NCBI RefSeq assembly: GCF_005116675.2 | Contig: NZ_CP050699.1 | Location: 124,001 to 188,000 of the forward strand | DNA from: Desulfosediminicola ganghwensis | GTDB lineage: Bacteria; Desulfobacterota; Desulfobulbia; Desulfobulbales; Desulfocapsaceae | DNA length: 64,000 bases | Reading direction: 5' to 3' | Shown: positions 55,108-64,000 of the stretch, piece by piece | Layout: the number at the start of each line of letters is the position of its first letter | How positions within the stretch are numbered: the stretch's first letter is position 1 | Notes under the pieces: model-generated | The model's database searches: none | Seen by the model: the letters and a program-made list of their open reading frames with translations, nothing else | What the model was told of the DNA's origin: nothing | Position numbers and translations under genes: made by a program

Positions 55108-56229
55108 ATGCTCAAGGTAGGTTTTATTGGATGGCGCGGAATGGTTGGATCCGTTCTTATGGATCGGATGCGTGCAGAGAACGATTTTCAGGGATATGAG
55201 CCGGTATTTTTTACCACCTCACAAGCCGGTCAAGCTGGTCCTGATGTCGGTTTTGGCGCAAAACCCCTCGAAGATGCCATGAATATTGACCGCCTGGCGG
55301 AAATGGACATCATCCTTTCCTGCCAGGGTGGTGGCTACACGACGGCTGTTTACGAAAAACTGCGCCAGCAATGGGATGGGTACTGGATCGATGCCGCCTC
55401 CACCCTGCGTATGGCTGATGATGCAATCATCGTGCTGGATCCGGTCAACCGTTCGGTTATTGACCAGGGGCTGAAGAGCGGTGTTAAAAATTATATTGGC
55501 GGTAACTGCACCGTATCCTTAATGATGATGGCTCTCGGAGGACTCTTTGAAGAAGATCTGGTGGAATGGATTTCTTCCATGACCTACCAGGCCGCAAGCG
55601 GTGCCGGGGCCAAGAACATGCGGGAGCTTATCACCCAGATGGGTCAGCTGGAAGACGAGGTTAGCGACCTGCTCGCCGACCCGGCTTCCGCCATTCTCGA
55701 TATCGATTCAAAGCTTACCGCCAAACTGAACGACCCGAGCCTTTCCACTGACAACTGGGGTGTTCCCCTGGCGGCCAGCCTCATTCCCTGGATCGACAGA
55801 GCAATGGAAAACGGTCAAACCCGTGAAGAGTGGAAAGGTATTGCCGAGACTAACAAGATTCTCGGGTATACCGGTGATTCCGTAATTCCCGTTGACGGTC
55901 AGTGCGTACGTATCGGCGCCATGCGTTGTCACTCCCAGGCGTTCACCATTAAGCTCAGGAAAAACCTGCCCATTGAAGAGATTGAGAAAATCATCGGCAA
56001 CCATAATGAATGGGTCAAGGTGATTCCGAACGAGCGTGAGATCACAACTCAGGAGCTGACTCCGCAAAAAACCTCCGGCACCCTGACAGTGCCTGTGGGC
56101 CGTATCCGCAAGATGAACCTCGGTGAAGAGTACCTTACCGCCTTCTCCGTGGGCGATCAGTTGCTCTGGGGAGCAGCGGAACCGCTCAGACGAGTGCTGA
56201 ACATCATTCTGCCGAGTCTCACGAAATAG
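55108..56229 (+). CDS. asd: Aspartate-semialdehyde dehydrogenase
   Basis: The 373 residues match the Gram-negative type (E. coli length): [18 protein letters not shown], the catalytic Cys134 in [24 protein letters not shown], and the substrate-binding [16 protein letters not shown]. It makes L-aspartate semialdehyde for lysine/diaminopimelate, threonine and methionine. GGAG lies before the ATG. It stands alone. Confidence 0.95.
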   Translation: MLKVGFIGWRGMVGSVLMDRMRAENDFQGYEPVFFTTSQAGQAGPDVGFGAKPLEDAMNIDRLAEMDIILSCQGGGYTTAVYEKLRQQWDGYWIDAASTLRMADDAIIVLDPVNRSVIDQGLKSGVKNYIGGNCTVSLMMMALGGLFEEDLVEWISSMTYQAASGAGAKNMRELITQMGQLEDEVSDLLADPASAILDIDSKLTAKLNDPSLSTDNWGVPLAASLIPWIDRAMENGQTREEWKGIAETNKILGYTGDSVIPVDGQCVRIGAMRCHSQAFTIKLRKNLPIEEIEKIIGNHNEWVKVIPNEREITTQELTPQKTSGTLTVPVGRIRKMNLGEEYLTAFSVGDQLLWGAAEPLRRVLNIILPSLTK

Positions 56230-56344
56230 ACATCTCTCAGACAGGCGTTGCATCGGTTTGGCAGCTATGGCCTTTCACCGTTGCAACGCCTCATTCAGCA
56301 CTGCTTACTCTGCACATCCGTGAACTATTGGTTACACTAGACAC

Positions 56345-56764
56345 ATGACAGAAACAATTGAACAACCCTCAGGGGATATGCTGCTCAGGACACTCGCCAT
56401 GCCTGCCGATACCAACCCCAGCGGAGATATCTTCGGCGGCTGGATCATGTCGCAGATGGATATGGCTGGAGGAATCCTTGCCAAACAGGTGGCCCAGGGA
56501 AGAGTGGTAACCGTGGCCGTGGAGTCTATCCATTTCATCAAGCCGGTTTACGTTGGTGATGTGGTCTGCTGCTACGGCAAGATCATCCAGGTCGGCAACA
56601 CCTCTATCACCATTGACCTGGAAGTATGGGTTCGCAGGGTTTCCGGGGCTGAAGGCGGCAGAGATAACCACTACAAGGTGACCAGGGCAGCCTTTACGTA
56701 TGTGTCTGTCGACGAAAAAGGCAACAAACGGCCGATCAAGGATTCAATATGCCCCATCTCCTGA
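56345..56764 (+). CDS. yciA: Acyl-CoA thioesterase, YciA type
   Basis: The 139 residues have the hotdog thioesterase blocks LAMPADTNPSGDIFGGWIMSQMDMAGG and VESIHFIKPVYVGDVVCCYG. They lack a membrane or signal part. It hydrolyses short- and medium-chain acyl-CoA in the cytoplasm. The ribosome binding site is weak. It is downstream of asd, but the 115-bp gap suggests a separate transcript. Confidence 0.88.
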   Translation: MTETIEQPSGDMLLRTLAMPADTNPSGDIFGGWIMSQMDMAGGILAKQVAQGRVVTVAVESIHFIKPVYVGDVVCCYGKIIQVGNTSITIDLEVWVRRVSGAEGGRDNHYKVTRAAFTYVSVDEKGNKRPIKDSICPIS

Positions 56765-57187
56765 GTTAACTCCTGAGACCGGCGCTCGCTCTTCAGCAAC
56801 AGATCTTTCTGCCGACTCTCATTGCTGTTTTCCCATAAATTGGTCTGGCCTTTAGTTTTCAGTCGCAAGCAGTCGTGATTGGTACGGATGCTCTTTTCAG
56901 GCAGTACGGCATTTTGCAAAAATGCTCCATTGTACCGCCTTTGCCGGGACAGCCCGGATCATACCGATGAGCCACACCGATTACATTGTGCGCAGGATTA
57001 CCCACCGGCATTTCAACTGATTCATTTCCCATGATTTCTATTGAACAGATGTGGTATCATGGGCCTCTAACGTGTACGGCAGTGGAATATCAGGCGCGGG
57101 ACAATACGTCTCATACCGTGTACCCAGCATTTTCCTGCCCCAACTTTCTCCCCTTCCCTACAGCTTTTTACTCACATTTACAACCCA
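56765..57187. other. Intergenic, nothing recognised
   Basis: Noncoding between yciA and the two-domain ATPase gene. Short open frames on either strand lack support. Confidence 0.5.
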
Positions 57188-58576
57188 ATGCGAATTTCAC
57201 AACTTCACCACCCGCGACTAAAGGTAGAAAACTTCACCACCTCCCCCGGTGAGATCTGGTGCGGCTACGGCACCGGACGCTCAGGCATCAACGAATTTCT
57301 CGCACTTTTAGAAGGAGAACTCGTTGGAGATTTTTCTGACTCTATTACGTTTGACCAACCACCAGCCATCATCTCATTCGGTATCCAACAGGAGATTTTC
57401 GAAGAAGAGATACGAAATGATAACAGTGATTTCATGGACAAGCCCGATATCGGCACTCCGGCCAGCGACTTTCTGCCTGAAGATTCACTGTCCGACCCAC
57501 TGATTGACCTTTTCGATCTTCGAGCATCACTTGCCAAGGGCTATCGCCAGCTCAGTTCCGGCCAAAGTAGAAAACTGCTTATCCTGCAGGCAATTCTGGA
57601 GGGTGCACAAAATATCATCCTCGACTCTCCCTATGACGGTCTTGATCCTGTCGCCTGTGAAGATCTTGATCGTGTCTTCAGGGAATTACCGAAAGAGCAA
57701 CTGAGGCTACTGGTGCTGGTTCGAAATTTTGAAGACATTCCAGACTGGTGTGACCACCTTGCCCTCTTCGCCGACAGCATGCTGGTACGTCAGGGCAGTC
57801 GAGACTCGCTCCTTGGCGAAGCCCAAACCCTGCACAGCCAAAGCAAGGCTCTCTTTGAGAATGTCTTTTACAATGGTGCCGAAAGTACCGAACAGGGCCT
57901 GGATCTGGAACAACACCAACTGGTTACGCTCAAAGATGGTTTTGCCAAGTATGGCGACTACCCTGTCTTCTCCAGCCTCCAGCTGACTATCAACAGGGGA
58001 GACCACACCCTGATCACCGGGCCAAACGGCTGCGGCAAGTCCACACTTTTGCAGATCATCACCGGTGATAATTCCAAGTGCTATGCCAATGAACTGTATA
58101 TGTTCGGCAAAAGAAGAGGTCGTGGTGAATCAATCTGGGAAGTAAAAAAGCACATGGGCATCGTCTCCCCAGATATCCACCGCAATTACCGGGTACCCGG
58201 CAGCGCTCTCCACGTTGTGCTTTCCGGTCTCTTTGACTCCATCGGCCTCTACTCCAAGGTAAGCGCGGCACAGGAAAAAGAGGCGCTATCATGGCTGGCC
58301 GCCATCAACATGGCCGACGAGGCCAATAGACCATTCCGCAAACTCTCCTATGGGGAACAGCGACTGGTGCTCATAGCCCGTGGGCTGATAAAACGACCGC
58401 CCCTGTTGATCCTCGATGAGCCGACCCAGGGACTGGACAGCCCTTCACGCAGGTCGTTACTCGATTTTCTCGAATCAATCAGTTCGGGTAAACTGACTAC
58501 CATTCTCTATGTCAGCCATCGACAGGACGAGTACCGGGGATTCTTCAAACACCACCTGCGGCTTGGTTCATCGTGA
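57188..58576 (+). CDS. Two-domain ABC ATPase resembling ModF/PhrA
   Basis: The 462 residues contain two ABC nucleotide-binding domains and no membrane part. The first has a degraded Walker A (CGYGTGRSGINEFL; no GKS/T) but retains LSSGQSRKLL and the Walker B-like NIILDSPYDGLD. The second is intact (GPNGCGKSTLLQI, LSYGEQRLVLIARGL, LLILDEPTQGLD, H-loop SHRQDE). Size and layout fit ModF, whose function is not settled. No molybdate genes are adjacent. The start is uncertain for lack of a ribosome binding site. Confidence 0.8.
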   Translation: MRISQLHHPRLKVENFTTSPGEIWCGYGTGRSGINEFLALLEGELVGDFSDSITFDQPPAIISFGIQQEIFEEEIRNDNSDFMDKPDIGTPASDFLPEDSLSDPLIDLFDLRASLAKGYRQLSSGQSRKLLILQAILEGAQNIILDSPYDGLDPVACEDLDRVFRELPKEQLRLLVLVRNFEDIPDWCDHLALFADSMLVRQGSRDSLLGEAQTLHSQSKALFENVFYNGAESTEQGLDLEQHQLVTLKDGFAKYGDYPVFSSLQLTINRGDHTLITGPNGCGKSTLLQIITGDNSKCYANELYMFGKRRGRGESIWEVKKHMGIVSPDIHRNYRVPGSALHVVLSGLFDSIGLYSKVSAAQEKEALSWLAAINMADEANRPFRKLSYGEQRLVLIARGLIKRPPLLILDEPTQGLDSPSRRSLLDFLESISSGKLTTILYVSHRQDEYRGFFKHHLRLGSS

Positions 58577-58923
58577 TTCATCCCCGCAGCAGCTCTGCCG
58601 GCCCGGCACCTCGTCAACCAGTGACGTACCTTGTCGGGCCATATTCCCGGCCACATTATTGCCTCACACTTTCAAAAAGTTATCTTACAAACGCTATAAT
58701 AGCCACCGGTCATCAGGAATCTGGCAAACACTTCCCTTTCAGCACCACAGCCATCTGTACCGGTTGAAATTCATTGTGGCTGCATCTGTTACTTTCCCTC
58801 GCTGCCGGATATAGTTTTCGCATCATTTGGACTGATTCAACTGTTTCCAACTTTCTACACGACATGTACCATTCCCATGTCGTGCGTTATATATTTTCAC
58901 GCTGTTCATTTTAGAGGAAGCCT
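58577..58923. other. Intergenic, nothing recognised
   Basis: Noncoding; it includes the GAGGAA ribosome binding site of the next gene and presumably its promoter. Confidence 0.5.
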
Positions 58924-59898
58924 ATGAAGAATTTTTTGTTTTACACCGCGACGGTTCTTATCTGGGGCTCAACCTGGATCGGCATAAAGTTTCAGCTCGG
59001 TGTTGTTGAGCCGATGGTCTCAGTTGGCTACCGTTTTGCCCTGGCAGCGCTGCTGCTCATGCTCTGGTGCCACTTCAGGAGACTGCCCATGCGTTTCACG
59101 TCAACCCAGCATCTCTTTATCGCCATGCAGGGGACCTTCCTTTTCGCAGTGAACTACCTGCTGTTTTATATTGCTGAGCTCTACGTTGCCAGCGGCCTGG
59201 CGGCTGTCATTTTTTCCACCATTCTCTTAATGAACATGGTGAACGGAGCCATCTTCCTCCGCTCGCCCATAGACATGAAGGTTGTTTGCGGCGGTATTCT
59301 CGGCCTGGCCGGCATCGTTTTGGTATTCCGCCCTGAAATCGCTACATTCACTATAGACAATCACGGATTGCGGGGAGTCCTCTTTTGTATCGCAGCCACC
59401 TATCTCGCCTCTCTCGGCAATATTCTCTCTGCCCGCAACCAGAAGAACGCCTTACCCGTTGTCCAGACCAATGCTTACGGTATGGGATATGGCGCATTGC
59501 TCATGCTCGGATTTGCACTTATTGCAGGTAAAAATATGCAAATCGACACCAGTTTTGCTTATTTGGGATCACTTGCCTATCTTGCTGTATTCGGCTCAAT
59601 CATTGCTTTTGGTTGTTATCTCACGTTAATTGGTAATATTGGTGCCGACCGGGCCGCCTATTCCACTCTGCTCTTCCCGATCGTGGCACTGGTAATCTCG
59701 ACCATCTGGGAAAATTATCAGTGGAGCTCTTCCTCCATCTGTGGAGTAACCCTCATTCTCTCGGGAAACCTGTTGATGCTCCAACGTAAAAAAATGGCTA
59801 AAACGACTGATACCACGAACCTTACAACCAGAAATGAAACGGTTCACAAAGAGGGCATCAGCTGCAAAAGAGAGCCATTACGCAATCCTGCAAAATAA
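58924..59898 (+). CDS. EamA-family (DMT) transporter
   Basis: The 324 residues have ten hydrophobic helices (FLFYTATVLIWGSTWIGIKF at the N-terminus, GSLAYLAVFGSIIAFGCYL later) and a charged cytoplasmic C-terminus. GAGGAA precedes the ATG. The racemase gene follows nine bases after, so the two are cotranscribed. An amino acid or related compound is a plausible exported substrate. Confidence 0.88.
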   Translation: MKNFLFYTATVLIWGSTWIGIKFQLGVVEPMVSVGYRFALAALLLMLWCHFRRLPMRFTSTQHLFIAMQGTFLFAVNYLLFYIAELYVASGLAAVIFSTILLMNMVNGAIFLRSPIDMKVVCGGILGLAGIVLVFRPEIATFTIDNHGLRGVLFCIAATYLASLGNILSARNQKNALPVVQTNAYGMGYGALLMLGFALIAGKNMQIDTSFAYLGSLAYLAVFGSIIAFGCYLTLIGNIGADRAAYSTLLFPIVALVISTIWENYQWSSSSICGVTLILSGNLLMLQRKKMAKTTDTTNLTTRNETVHKEGISCKREPLRNPAK

Positions 59899-59907
59899 AA
59901 CAATATC

Positions 59908-60606
59908 GTGAGTACCATGAAAACTGTTGGCTTACTGGGTGGCATGAGTTGGCAATCGACCTCTCTGTACTATAAGATGATCAATGAATTGGTACGCAAC
60001 CAACTTGGCGGGCTGCATTCTGCCAAAATCTGTATGGTCAGCGTTGATTTCCATGAGATAGAACAGCTCCAGTTCGCTGGAGAATGGCAAAAAGCAGGTG
60101 AGTTGCTTGCCGAACAGGCCAGGAAGGTTGAATCAGGTGGAGCGGATTTCCTGCTGCTCTGCACCAACACCATGCACAAGGTTGCCGGTGCAATTGAAGG
60201 GGCTATAACCATCCCCATGCTGCACCTTGCAGACGCCACCGCTTCAGCAATCAAACAAGATGGTAAAAGAAAAGTCGGCCTGCTCGGTACCCGATTCACC
60301 ATGGAACAGGAATTTTACAAAGGTCGGCTCAAGCAACAGGGACTCGAAGTCATTATCCCTGATGACCGGGGGATGCAGCGTGTCCATGACATCATATTTG
60401 ATGAGCTGTGCAAAGGGGTGGTGCGCAACAGTTCGCGCCAGAGCTATCTGGAGATTATGGATTCAATGATTAAGCAGGGGGCCGAGGGTATTATTCTTGG
60501 TTGTACTGAAATCTGCATGCTCGTGAACCAGACGCATGCCCAGGTGCCACTGTTCAATACTACGGAAATTCATGCAGCCGAAGCCGTGAAACTTGCCTTG
60601 ACGTAA
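59908..60606 (+). CDS. Aspartate/glutamate racemase family protein
   Basis: The 232 residues (GTG 59908; ATG 59917 is an alternative) have the paired catalytic cysteines in LLCTNTMHKV and LGCTEICMLV. Rossmann-like VGLLGGMSWQST and VGLLGTRFTM are also present. It resembles YgeA-type broad amino acid racemases rather than peptidoglycan MurI. It is coupled to an EamA exporter, which suggests production and export of D-amino acids; this is inference. Confidence 0.88.
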   Translation: MSTMKTVGLLGGMSWQSTSLYYKMINELVRNQLGGLHSAKICMVSVDFHEIEQLQFAGEWQKAGELLAEQARKVESGGADFLLLCTNTMHKVAGAIEGAITIPMLHLADATASAIKQDGKRKVGLLGTRFTMEQEFYKGRLKQQGLEVIIPDDRGMQRVHDIIFDELCKGVVRNSSRQSYLEIMDSMIKQGAEGIILGCTEICMLVNQTHAQVPLFNTTEIHAAEAVKLALT

Positions 60607-60750
60607 TCCCGGTCAGCCACAAACCAAACATGACTGAATATATTCATATATTACAAGATATTATGCTGACACTCCCCGTGTGACGATTTATTGTCTCTCA
60701 TCTATGTTTGTGCTCCATGCACTGACAAACTCATCATAAGGAGAACGACG

Positions 60751-61704
60751 ATGCATACTTTTCGTTTCAGAAATAACGACACCATCCCGGCTCTTGGCCT
60801 GGGAACCTGGAAATCAGCTACCGGAAAAGTATACGAGGCGGTTAAAACAGCTCTTGATATTGGCTACAAACATATTGATTGTGCGCCAATTTATGGCAAT
60901 GAAACAGAAATAGGCCAAGCCTTCGGTGAGAGTTTTTCTTCTGGGATTCTCAAACGAGAGGAAATATTTATAACCTCAAAACTCTGGTGCAATGCCCATG
61001 CGCCGGAGATGGTGCAACCTGCCCTTGAAAAAACCCTCGCCGATCTCCAACTTGAATATCTTGACCTTTTCCTAATCCACTGGCCGGTACATTTTGTGCC
61101 GGAAGTTGTTTTCCCAAGCTCAACCGACCAGTTTATCCCCTATAAGGAATTACCTATCGCTCAGACCTGGGAGGCAATGGAGGATCTTGTCGCCCAGGGG
61201 CTGGTTCGCCATATCGGGGTGAGTAATTTCAGCATCAAAAAGCTCCAGGAACTTAGTGAAAATTCACAAATAGCTCCTGAAATGAATCAAATTGAGATGC
61301 ACCCGTATTTACAGCAACCGAAGATGATCGAGTTCTGTAACACAAACGATATCCTGCTCACCGCCTACTCTCCCCTCGGGTCTCCCGATCGACCTGCCGA
61401 CTTAAAAGCTGCCGATGAACCGCTGTTGCTTGAAGAGCCGGTTGTCCAAAAGATTGCTGAAGCTCATAATGTGAGCACTGCACAAGTACTGATCAACTGG
61501 GCCGTCAATCGCGGTACTGTGGTGATCCCCAAATCTGTGACACCCTCCCGTATCCAGCAGAATCTCGAAGCTGCAGATCTGAATCTGAGCGAAGAGGAGT
61601 ACAGGGAAATCGACACAATCGATCGCCACCGACGCTATGTGACTGGAGAATTCTGGGCACCGGAAGGAAGCCCCTATACCATTGCCAATATCTGGGATGA
61701 GTAA
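60751..61704 (+). CDS. Aldo-keto reductase
   Basis: ATG 60751 has AAGGAG upstream. The 317 residues show the AKR tetrad: Asp in HIDCAPIYGNE with its Tyr, Lys in FITSKLW and His in FLIHWPVH. IPKSVTPSRIQQNLEA marks the NADPH phosphate-binding region. It reduces aldehydes or ketones in the cytoplasm; the substrate is unknown. An unusual 7-bp tandem repeat begins four bases after the stop. Confidence 0.92.
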   Translation: MHTFRFRNNDTIPALGLGTWKSATGKVYEAVKTALDIGYKHIDCAPIYGNETEIGQAFGESFSSGILKREEIFITSKLWCNAHAPEMVQPALEKTLADLQLEYLDLFLIHWPVHFVPEVVFPSSTDQFIPYKELPIAQTWEAMEDLVAQGLVRHIGVSNFSIKKLQELSENSQIAPEMNQIEMHPYLQQPKMIEFCNTNDILLTAYSPLGSPDRPADLKAADEPLLLEEPVVQKIAEAHNVSTAQVLINWAVNRGTVVIPKSVTPSRIQQNLEAADLNLSEEEYREIDTIDRHRRYVTGEFWAPEGSPYTIANIWDE

Positions 61705-61708
61705 CTGC

Positions 61709-61764
61709 ACGTGGGACGTGGGACGTGGGACGTGGGACGTGGGACGTGGGACGTGGGACGTGGG
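61709..61764. repeat. 7-bp tandem repeat, eight copies
   Basis: ACGTGGG is repeated eight times without interruption (56 bp) directly after the aldo-keto reductase stop. The unit length is not a multiple of three and it lies outside the coding region, so copy number can vary freely. Confidence 0.95.
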
Positions 61765-61794
61765 AAAGCGTAACCTTCCCGGAACTCAAAGCAA

Positions 61795-61832
61795 TAAAAA
61801 AATCCCGATACCATTCCGGTACCGGGATTTTT
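61795..61832 (+). terminator. Intrinsic terminator after the aldo-keto reductase
   Basis: AATCCCGATACC/GGTACCGGGATT with one mismatch, an A-run before and a T-run after. It lies after the tandem repeat and would also act on leftward transcripts from apbE. Confidence 0.85.
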
Positions 61833-61999
61833 CCATATCATTTCTTCAGCCCTTAGTCCCTCCGCCTACCTCAGTCAATTCAGGTGGCGTCAGGTTCGAA
61901 GTTTTCATCAATACGCTATAGTTGTTCTATGCGTATTGATGAAACACTGAAGAAGATAGCGTCAGATGGATTGACACCACCCTCGAAGATCCACAATAC

Positions 62000-63058
62000 T
62001 TACACCTGCCAACCAGCGGAGTGCGTGGCCTTCCCACTTCTGTCGATCACAAAGCACTCGGTATCAGGCTGTGAGTTGATGAACTTCACGCCATCCACCG
62101 GCTCCATAACAAAGACAGAGGTACTGAGGGCATCGGCGTCCATAACGGTGGAAGCCATTACGGTAACGCTAGTGGACAATTGTGGCGAATGGCCGGTCTT
62201 GGAATCGACGATGTGGTGGAAAACCTTCTCCCTGTCGTAGAACACCTCATAATTACCGGAAGTGGCAATGGCTCCGTCTTTCATGGTGATTACATCAGGA
62301 TATTGCTTCGACTTTTTCGGGTCCTGAATTGCCACAGTCCAGGCCCGGCCCTTGGCAGCAGTACCGCTGGTGCGGATATCACCACCTGCATTGATCAGGT
62401 GATTGGTGATGCCATGCTTGGCGAGAACCTCTGAAGCCCGGTCAACAATGAATCCTTTGGCAATACCATCGAGGGTAATACCCATATCGCTGTGGGAAAA
62501 GAGGATATCGCCGCCCTGTACCTTGATCTTGTCGGTACCTATGGTCGCCAGCAGCTCATTCACCTCACGCTCTACCGGCTCCTTGCCGGCAGCGAACGAC
62601 TCGTTATACAGGTCGATCAGCGGCTTGACGGTGATATCAAAAGCACCGGCAGTCTCACGGTTGTAATACATTGAGCGCGCCACCAGTTCCTGCATCTCTT
62701 TCGGTGGAGCAACGATTCTGCCAACCCCGTTCAGTTCGCTGACCGGGGAGCTGGACTCGAAACGGGTCAGCATGGAGTTGAGACGGTCTATCTCTTCAAA
62801 AGCACGACCGATTGCATTCTCCGCCTCATCGCGGGATGGGTGGATGGCAGTCATTGCCACATAGGTCCCCATGGACAACCTGGTAGCGGTTACCTTGTAC
62901 TCTTTTTTGTTGAAAAGAAATGCCTCAGCCTTTTCCGCCGGCAACAAGGCCACAGAGGCCGCGCCAAGCCCAAGCAAACCGGACAGCTTCAAGAACGATC
63001 TTCTCTTCTGATCAACAACATTTTCGGCAGTTTTCATATCAGTATCCAATCCTTTCAT
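62000..63058 (-). CDS. apbE: FAD:protein FMN transferase ApbE
   Basis: The 352 residues have a twin-arginine signal (RRSFLKLSGLLGLGAA) and so act outside the cytoplasm. ApbE motifs follow: RLSMGTYVAMTAI, DITVKPLIDLYN, LDGIAKGFIVDRAS, INAGGDIRTSG. The family attaches FMN to Thr in RnfG/RnfD or NqrB/C. It begins one base after rnfB ends, so it is coupled to the rnf operon and likely matures that complex. An ATG 21 bases inside is an alternative start. Confidence 0.92.
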   Translation of the reverse strand: MKGLDTDMKTAENVVDQKRRSFLKLSGLLGLGAASVALLPAEKAEAFLFNKKEYKVTATRLSMGTYVAMTAIHPSRDEAENAIGRAFEEIDRLNSMLTRFESSSPVSELNGVGRIVAPPKEMQELVARSMYYNRETAGAFDITVKPLIDLYNESFAAGKEPVEREVNELLATIGTDKIKVQGGDILFSHSDMGITLDGIAKGFIVDRASEVLAKHGITNHLINAGGDIRTSGTAAKGRAWTVAIQDPKKSKQYPDVITMKDGAIATSGNYEVFYDREKVFHHIVDSKTGHSPQLSTSVTVMASTVMDADALSTSVFVMEPVDGVKFINSQPDTECFVIDRSGKATHSAGWQV

Positions 63059-63059
63059 A

Positions 63060-63935
63060 TTATCCGGCCATTTTCAGGCCATCTGCGACGTCTCTGGTTA
63101 TAACCTGACGACCGTCATACATTCTGAAAATATCACGAGGGCACTTGGCAACACAAGCCTCTTCACAACTGGGCCCATAGTCGATACATGCTTTATGGTC
63201 GATCTTGATCTTATTGTCTTCATAGCTGACGGCATCCGCCGGGCACGCTTTGACACAGAGCTTACACCCGATGCAGCCCACTTCGCAAACGGATTTTACC
63301 AATTTGCCAAGATCTTTGGTTGAACAAGGTACCCAGACACGGGCCTTCAGGGTTTGCAGCTCGATGATACTTTTCGGGCATATCTTGACGCAAGCCCCAC
63401 AGCTTACGCACTTATCCGGGTTGATAACCGGAAAGTTCTCTACCATTTCAATGGCATCGAACGGGCAAACCGCTTTGCACTCACCAAGACCGATACAGGC
63501 ATACTGGCACTTGGAAGGCCCGCCGAAGCCGAGGTTGGCAGCCGTGCAGGAGGCAAAGCCGATATACTCATGTTTGTGGCTGACGCGACCTTCGACGCGG
63601 GAGCAACGCACCACCGCCATCTGGTCTTCCACGGCAGCCATTTTTTTACCGGTGAGTTCGGCAACCCTGTTGGCAACAGCCTCTTTACCAGGGAAACAAA
63701 GATTGGGAGGTACGTCGGGGTCGTTAACCACTGCGATGGCATATCCCTCGCAACCCGGATAACCGCAACCACCGCATTGAGCCATGGGCAGGGACTCCGT
63801 CACCTCTTCGATGAGCGGGTTGACCTCAACCGCAAATTTATGGGCCGCAATGGCCAGGCCTATCCCGAAAAACAGACCGATACAGCCAAGCAGAACCACT
63901 CCACCTAACGCTATTTTTATTAATGCCGGATCCAT
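63060..63935 (-). CDS. rnfB: Electron transport complex subunit RnfB
   Basis: The 291 residues have one N-terminal membrane helix (GGVVLLGCIGLFFGIGLAIA), the AQCGGCGYPGC...LCFPG [4Fe-4S] motif near 52-80, and several ferredoxin-type CxxCxxCxxxCP sets in the C-terminal half. This is the long RnfB form with extra clusters found in anaerobes. Rnf moves electrons from reduced ferredoxin to NAD+ while pumping ions. It is followed by apbE; the rest of the operon should lie beyond the window edge. Confidence 0.95.
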   Translation of the reverse strand: MDPALIKIALGGVVLLGCIGLFFGIGLAIAAHKFAVEVNPLIEEVTESLPMAQCGGCGYPGCEGYAIAVVNDPDVPPNLCFPGKEAVANRVAELTGKKMAAVEDQMAVVRCSRVEGRVSHKHEYIGFASCTAANLGFGGPSKCQYACIGLGECKAVCPFDAIEMVENFPVINPDKCVSCGACVKICPKSIIELQTLKARVWVPCSTKDLGKLVKSVCEVGCIGCKLCVKACPADAVSYEDNKIKIDHKACIDYGPSCEEACVAKCPRDIFRMYDGRQVITRDVADGLKMAG

Positions 63936-64000
63936 ATCACTACTCTCATATTCATCCGTTAATAGTTAACATCCTCTGTCCTAGAACAGCTGCAGACCTG

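Noticed and set aside
56671-56919. 82-codon minus-strand frame after yciA
   Set aside because: Overlaps the yciA 3' end and has no supporting features.
61709-61764. CRISPR-like array
   Set aside because: The repeat is a simple 7-mer without spacers; it is a tandem repeat.

Overview
The window looks like chromosomal DNA of an anaerobic Desulfobacterota, most likely a marine member of the Desulfobulbales. This placement is inferred from gene content. The signs are an RnfB ferredoxin-rich subunit, a DsrC/TusE-family protein, an NfnB/GltD-type flavoprotein, a peroxiredoxin that appears to use in-frame UGA as selenocysteine, AcnA and SdhAB. I see no rRNA, tRNA, CRISPR array, phage or intact insertion sequence.

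Layout. 0.3-3.3 kb: a leftward unit dgcN-dgcA-dat, probably for D-glutamate/D-amino acid catabolism. 3.6-11.4 kb: mostly rightward housekeeping genes (RsmB-type rRNA methyltransferase, M24 peptidase, M48 lipoprotein protease, DHH-CBS protein, TPR-like protein), with a cloverleaf-shaped repeat at 7.6 kb. 11.5-14 kb: sdhB and sdhA leftward with no membrane anchor. 14.3-16.6 kb: a gene-poor stretch with a broken B12-binding protein and small orphan genes. 16.6-24.9 kb: selenocysteine peroxiredoxin, thioredoxin reductase, Lon, an inositol-monophosphatase-family protein and aconitase. 25-37 kb: an alpha-solenoid protein, a PP2C phosphatase, a GltD-like oxidoreductase, a Fur/PerR regulator plus small HTH gene with a palindromic operator, an ABC-2 exporter, TcdA, ThpR, transporters, SPFH/NfeD and FolA.

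37.8-43.5 kb: a curli locus with two curlin-repeat proteins, CsgD-like, CsgE, CsgF, CsgG and CsgH, all rightward, with about 1 kb of noncoding DNA before csgD. 43.7-50.9 kb: small accessory genes, including a divergent iron-sulfur flavoprotein/HxlR pair, a DsrC/TusE-like protein, dodecin, cupin, EamA exporter, PfkB kinase and AzlCD. 51.1-53.2 kb: a FadR-type regulator facing an almost empty 700 bp with two perfect operator-like palindromes, then a decayed ferric-reductase-like gene. 53.2-61.7 kb: an M20 dipeptidase, Asd, YciA, a two-domain ATPase resembling ModF, an EamA exporter next to an amino-acid racemase, and an aldo-keto reductase followed by a 7-bp tandem repeat. 62-63.9 kb: apbE and rnfB, the end of an rnf operon that continues beyond the window.

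Functional themes are thiol/selenol redox defence, D-amino acid handling, functional amyloid secretion, and flavin/iron-sulfur electron transfer. Starts were moved from the longest open frame wherever a ribosome binding site or family alignment favoured an internal codon; each entry says so.
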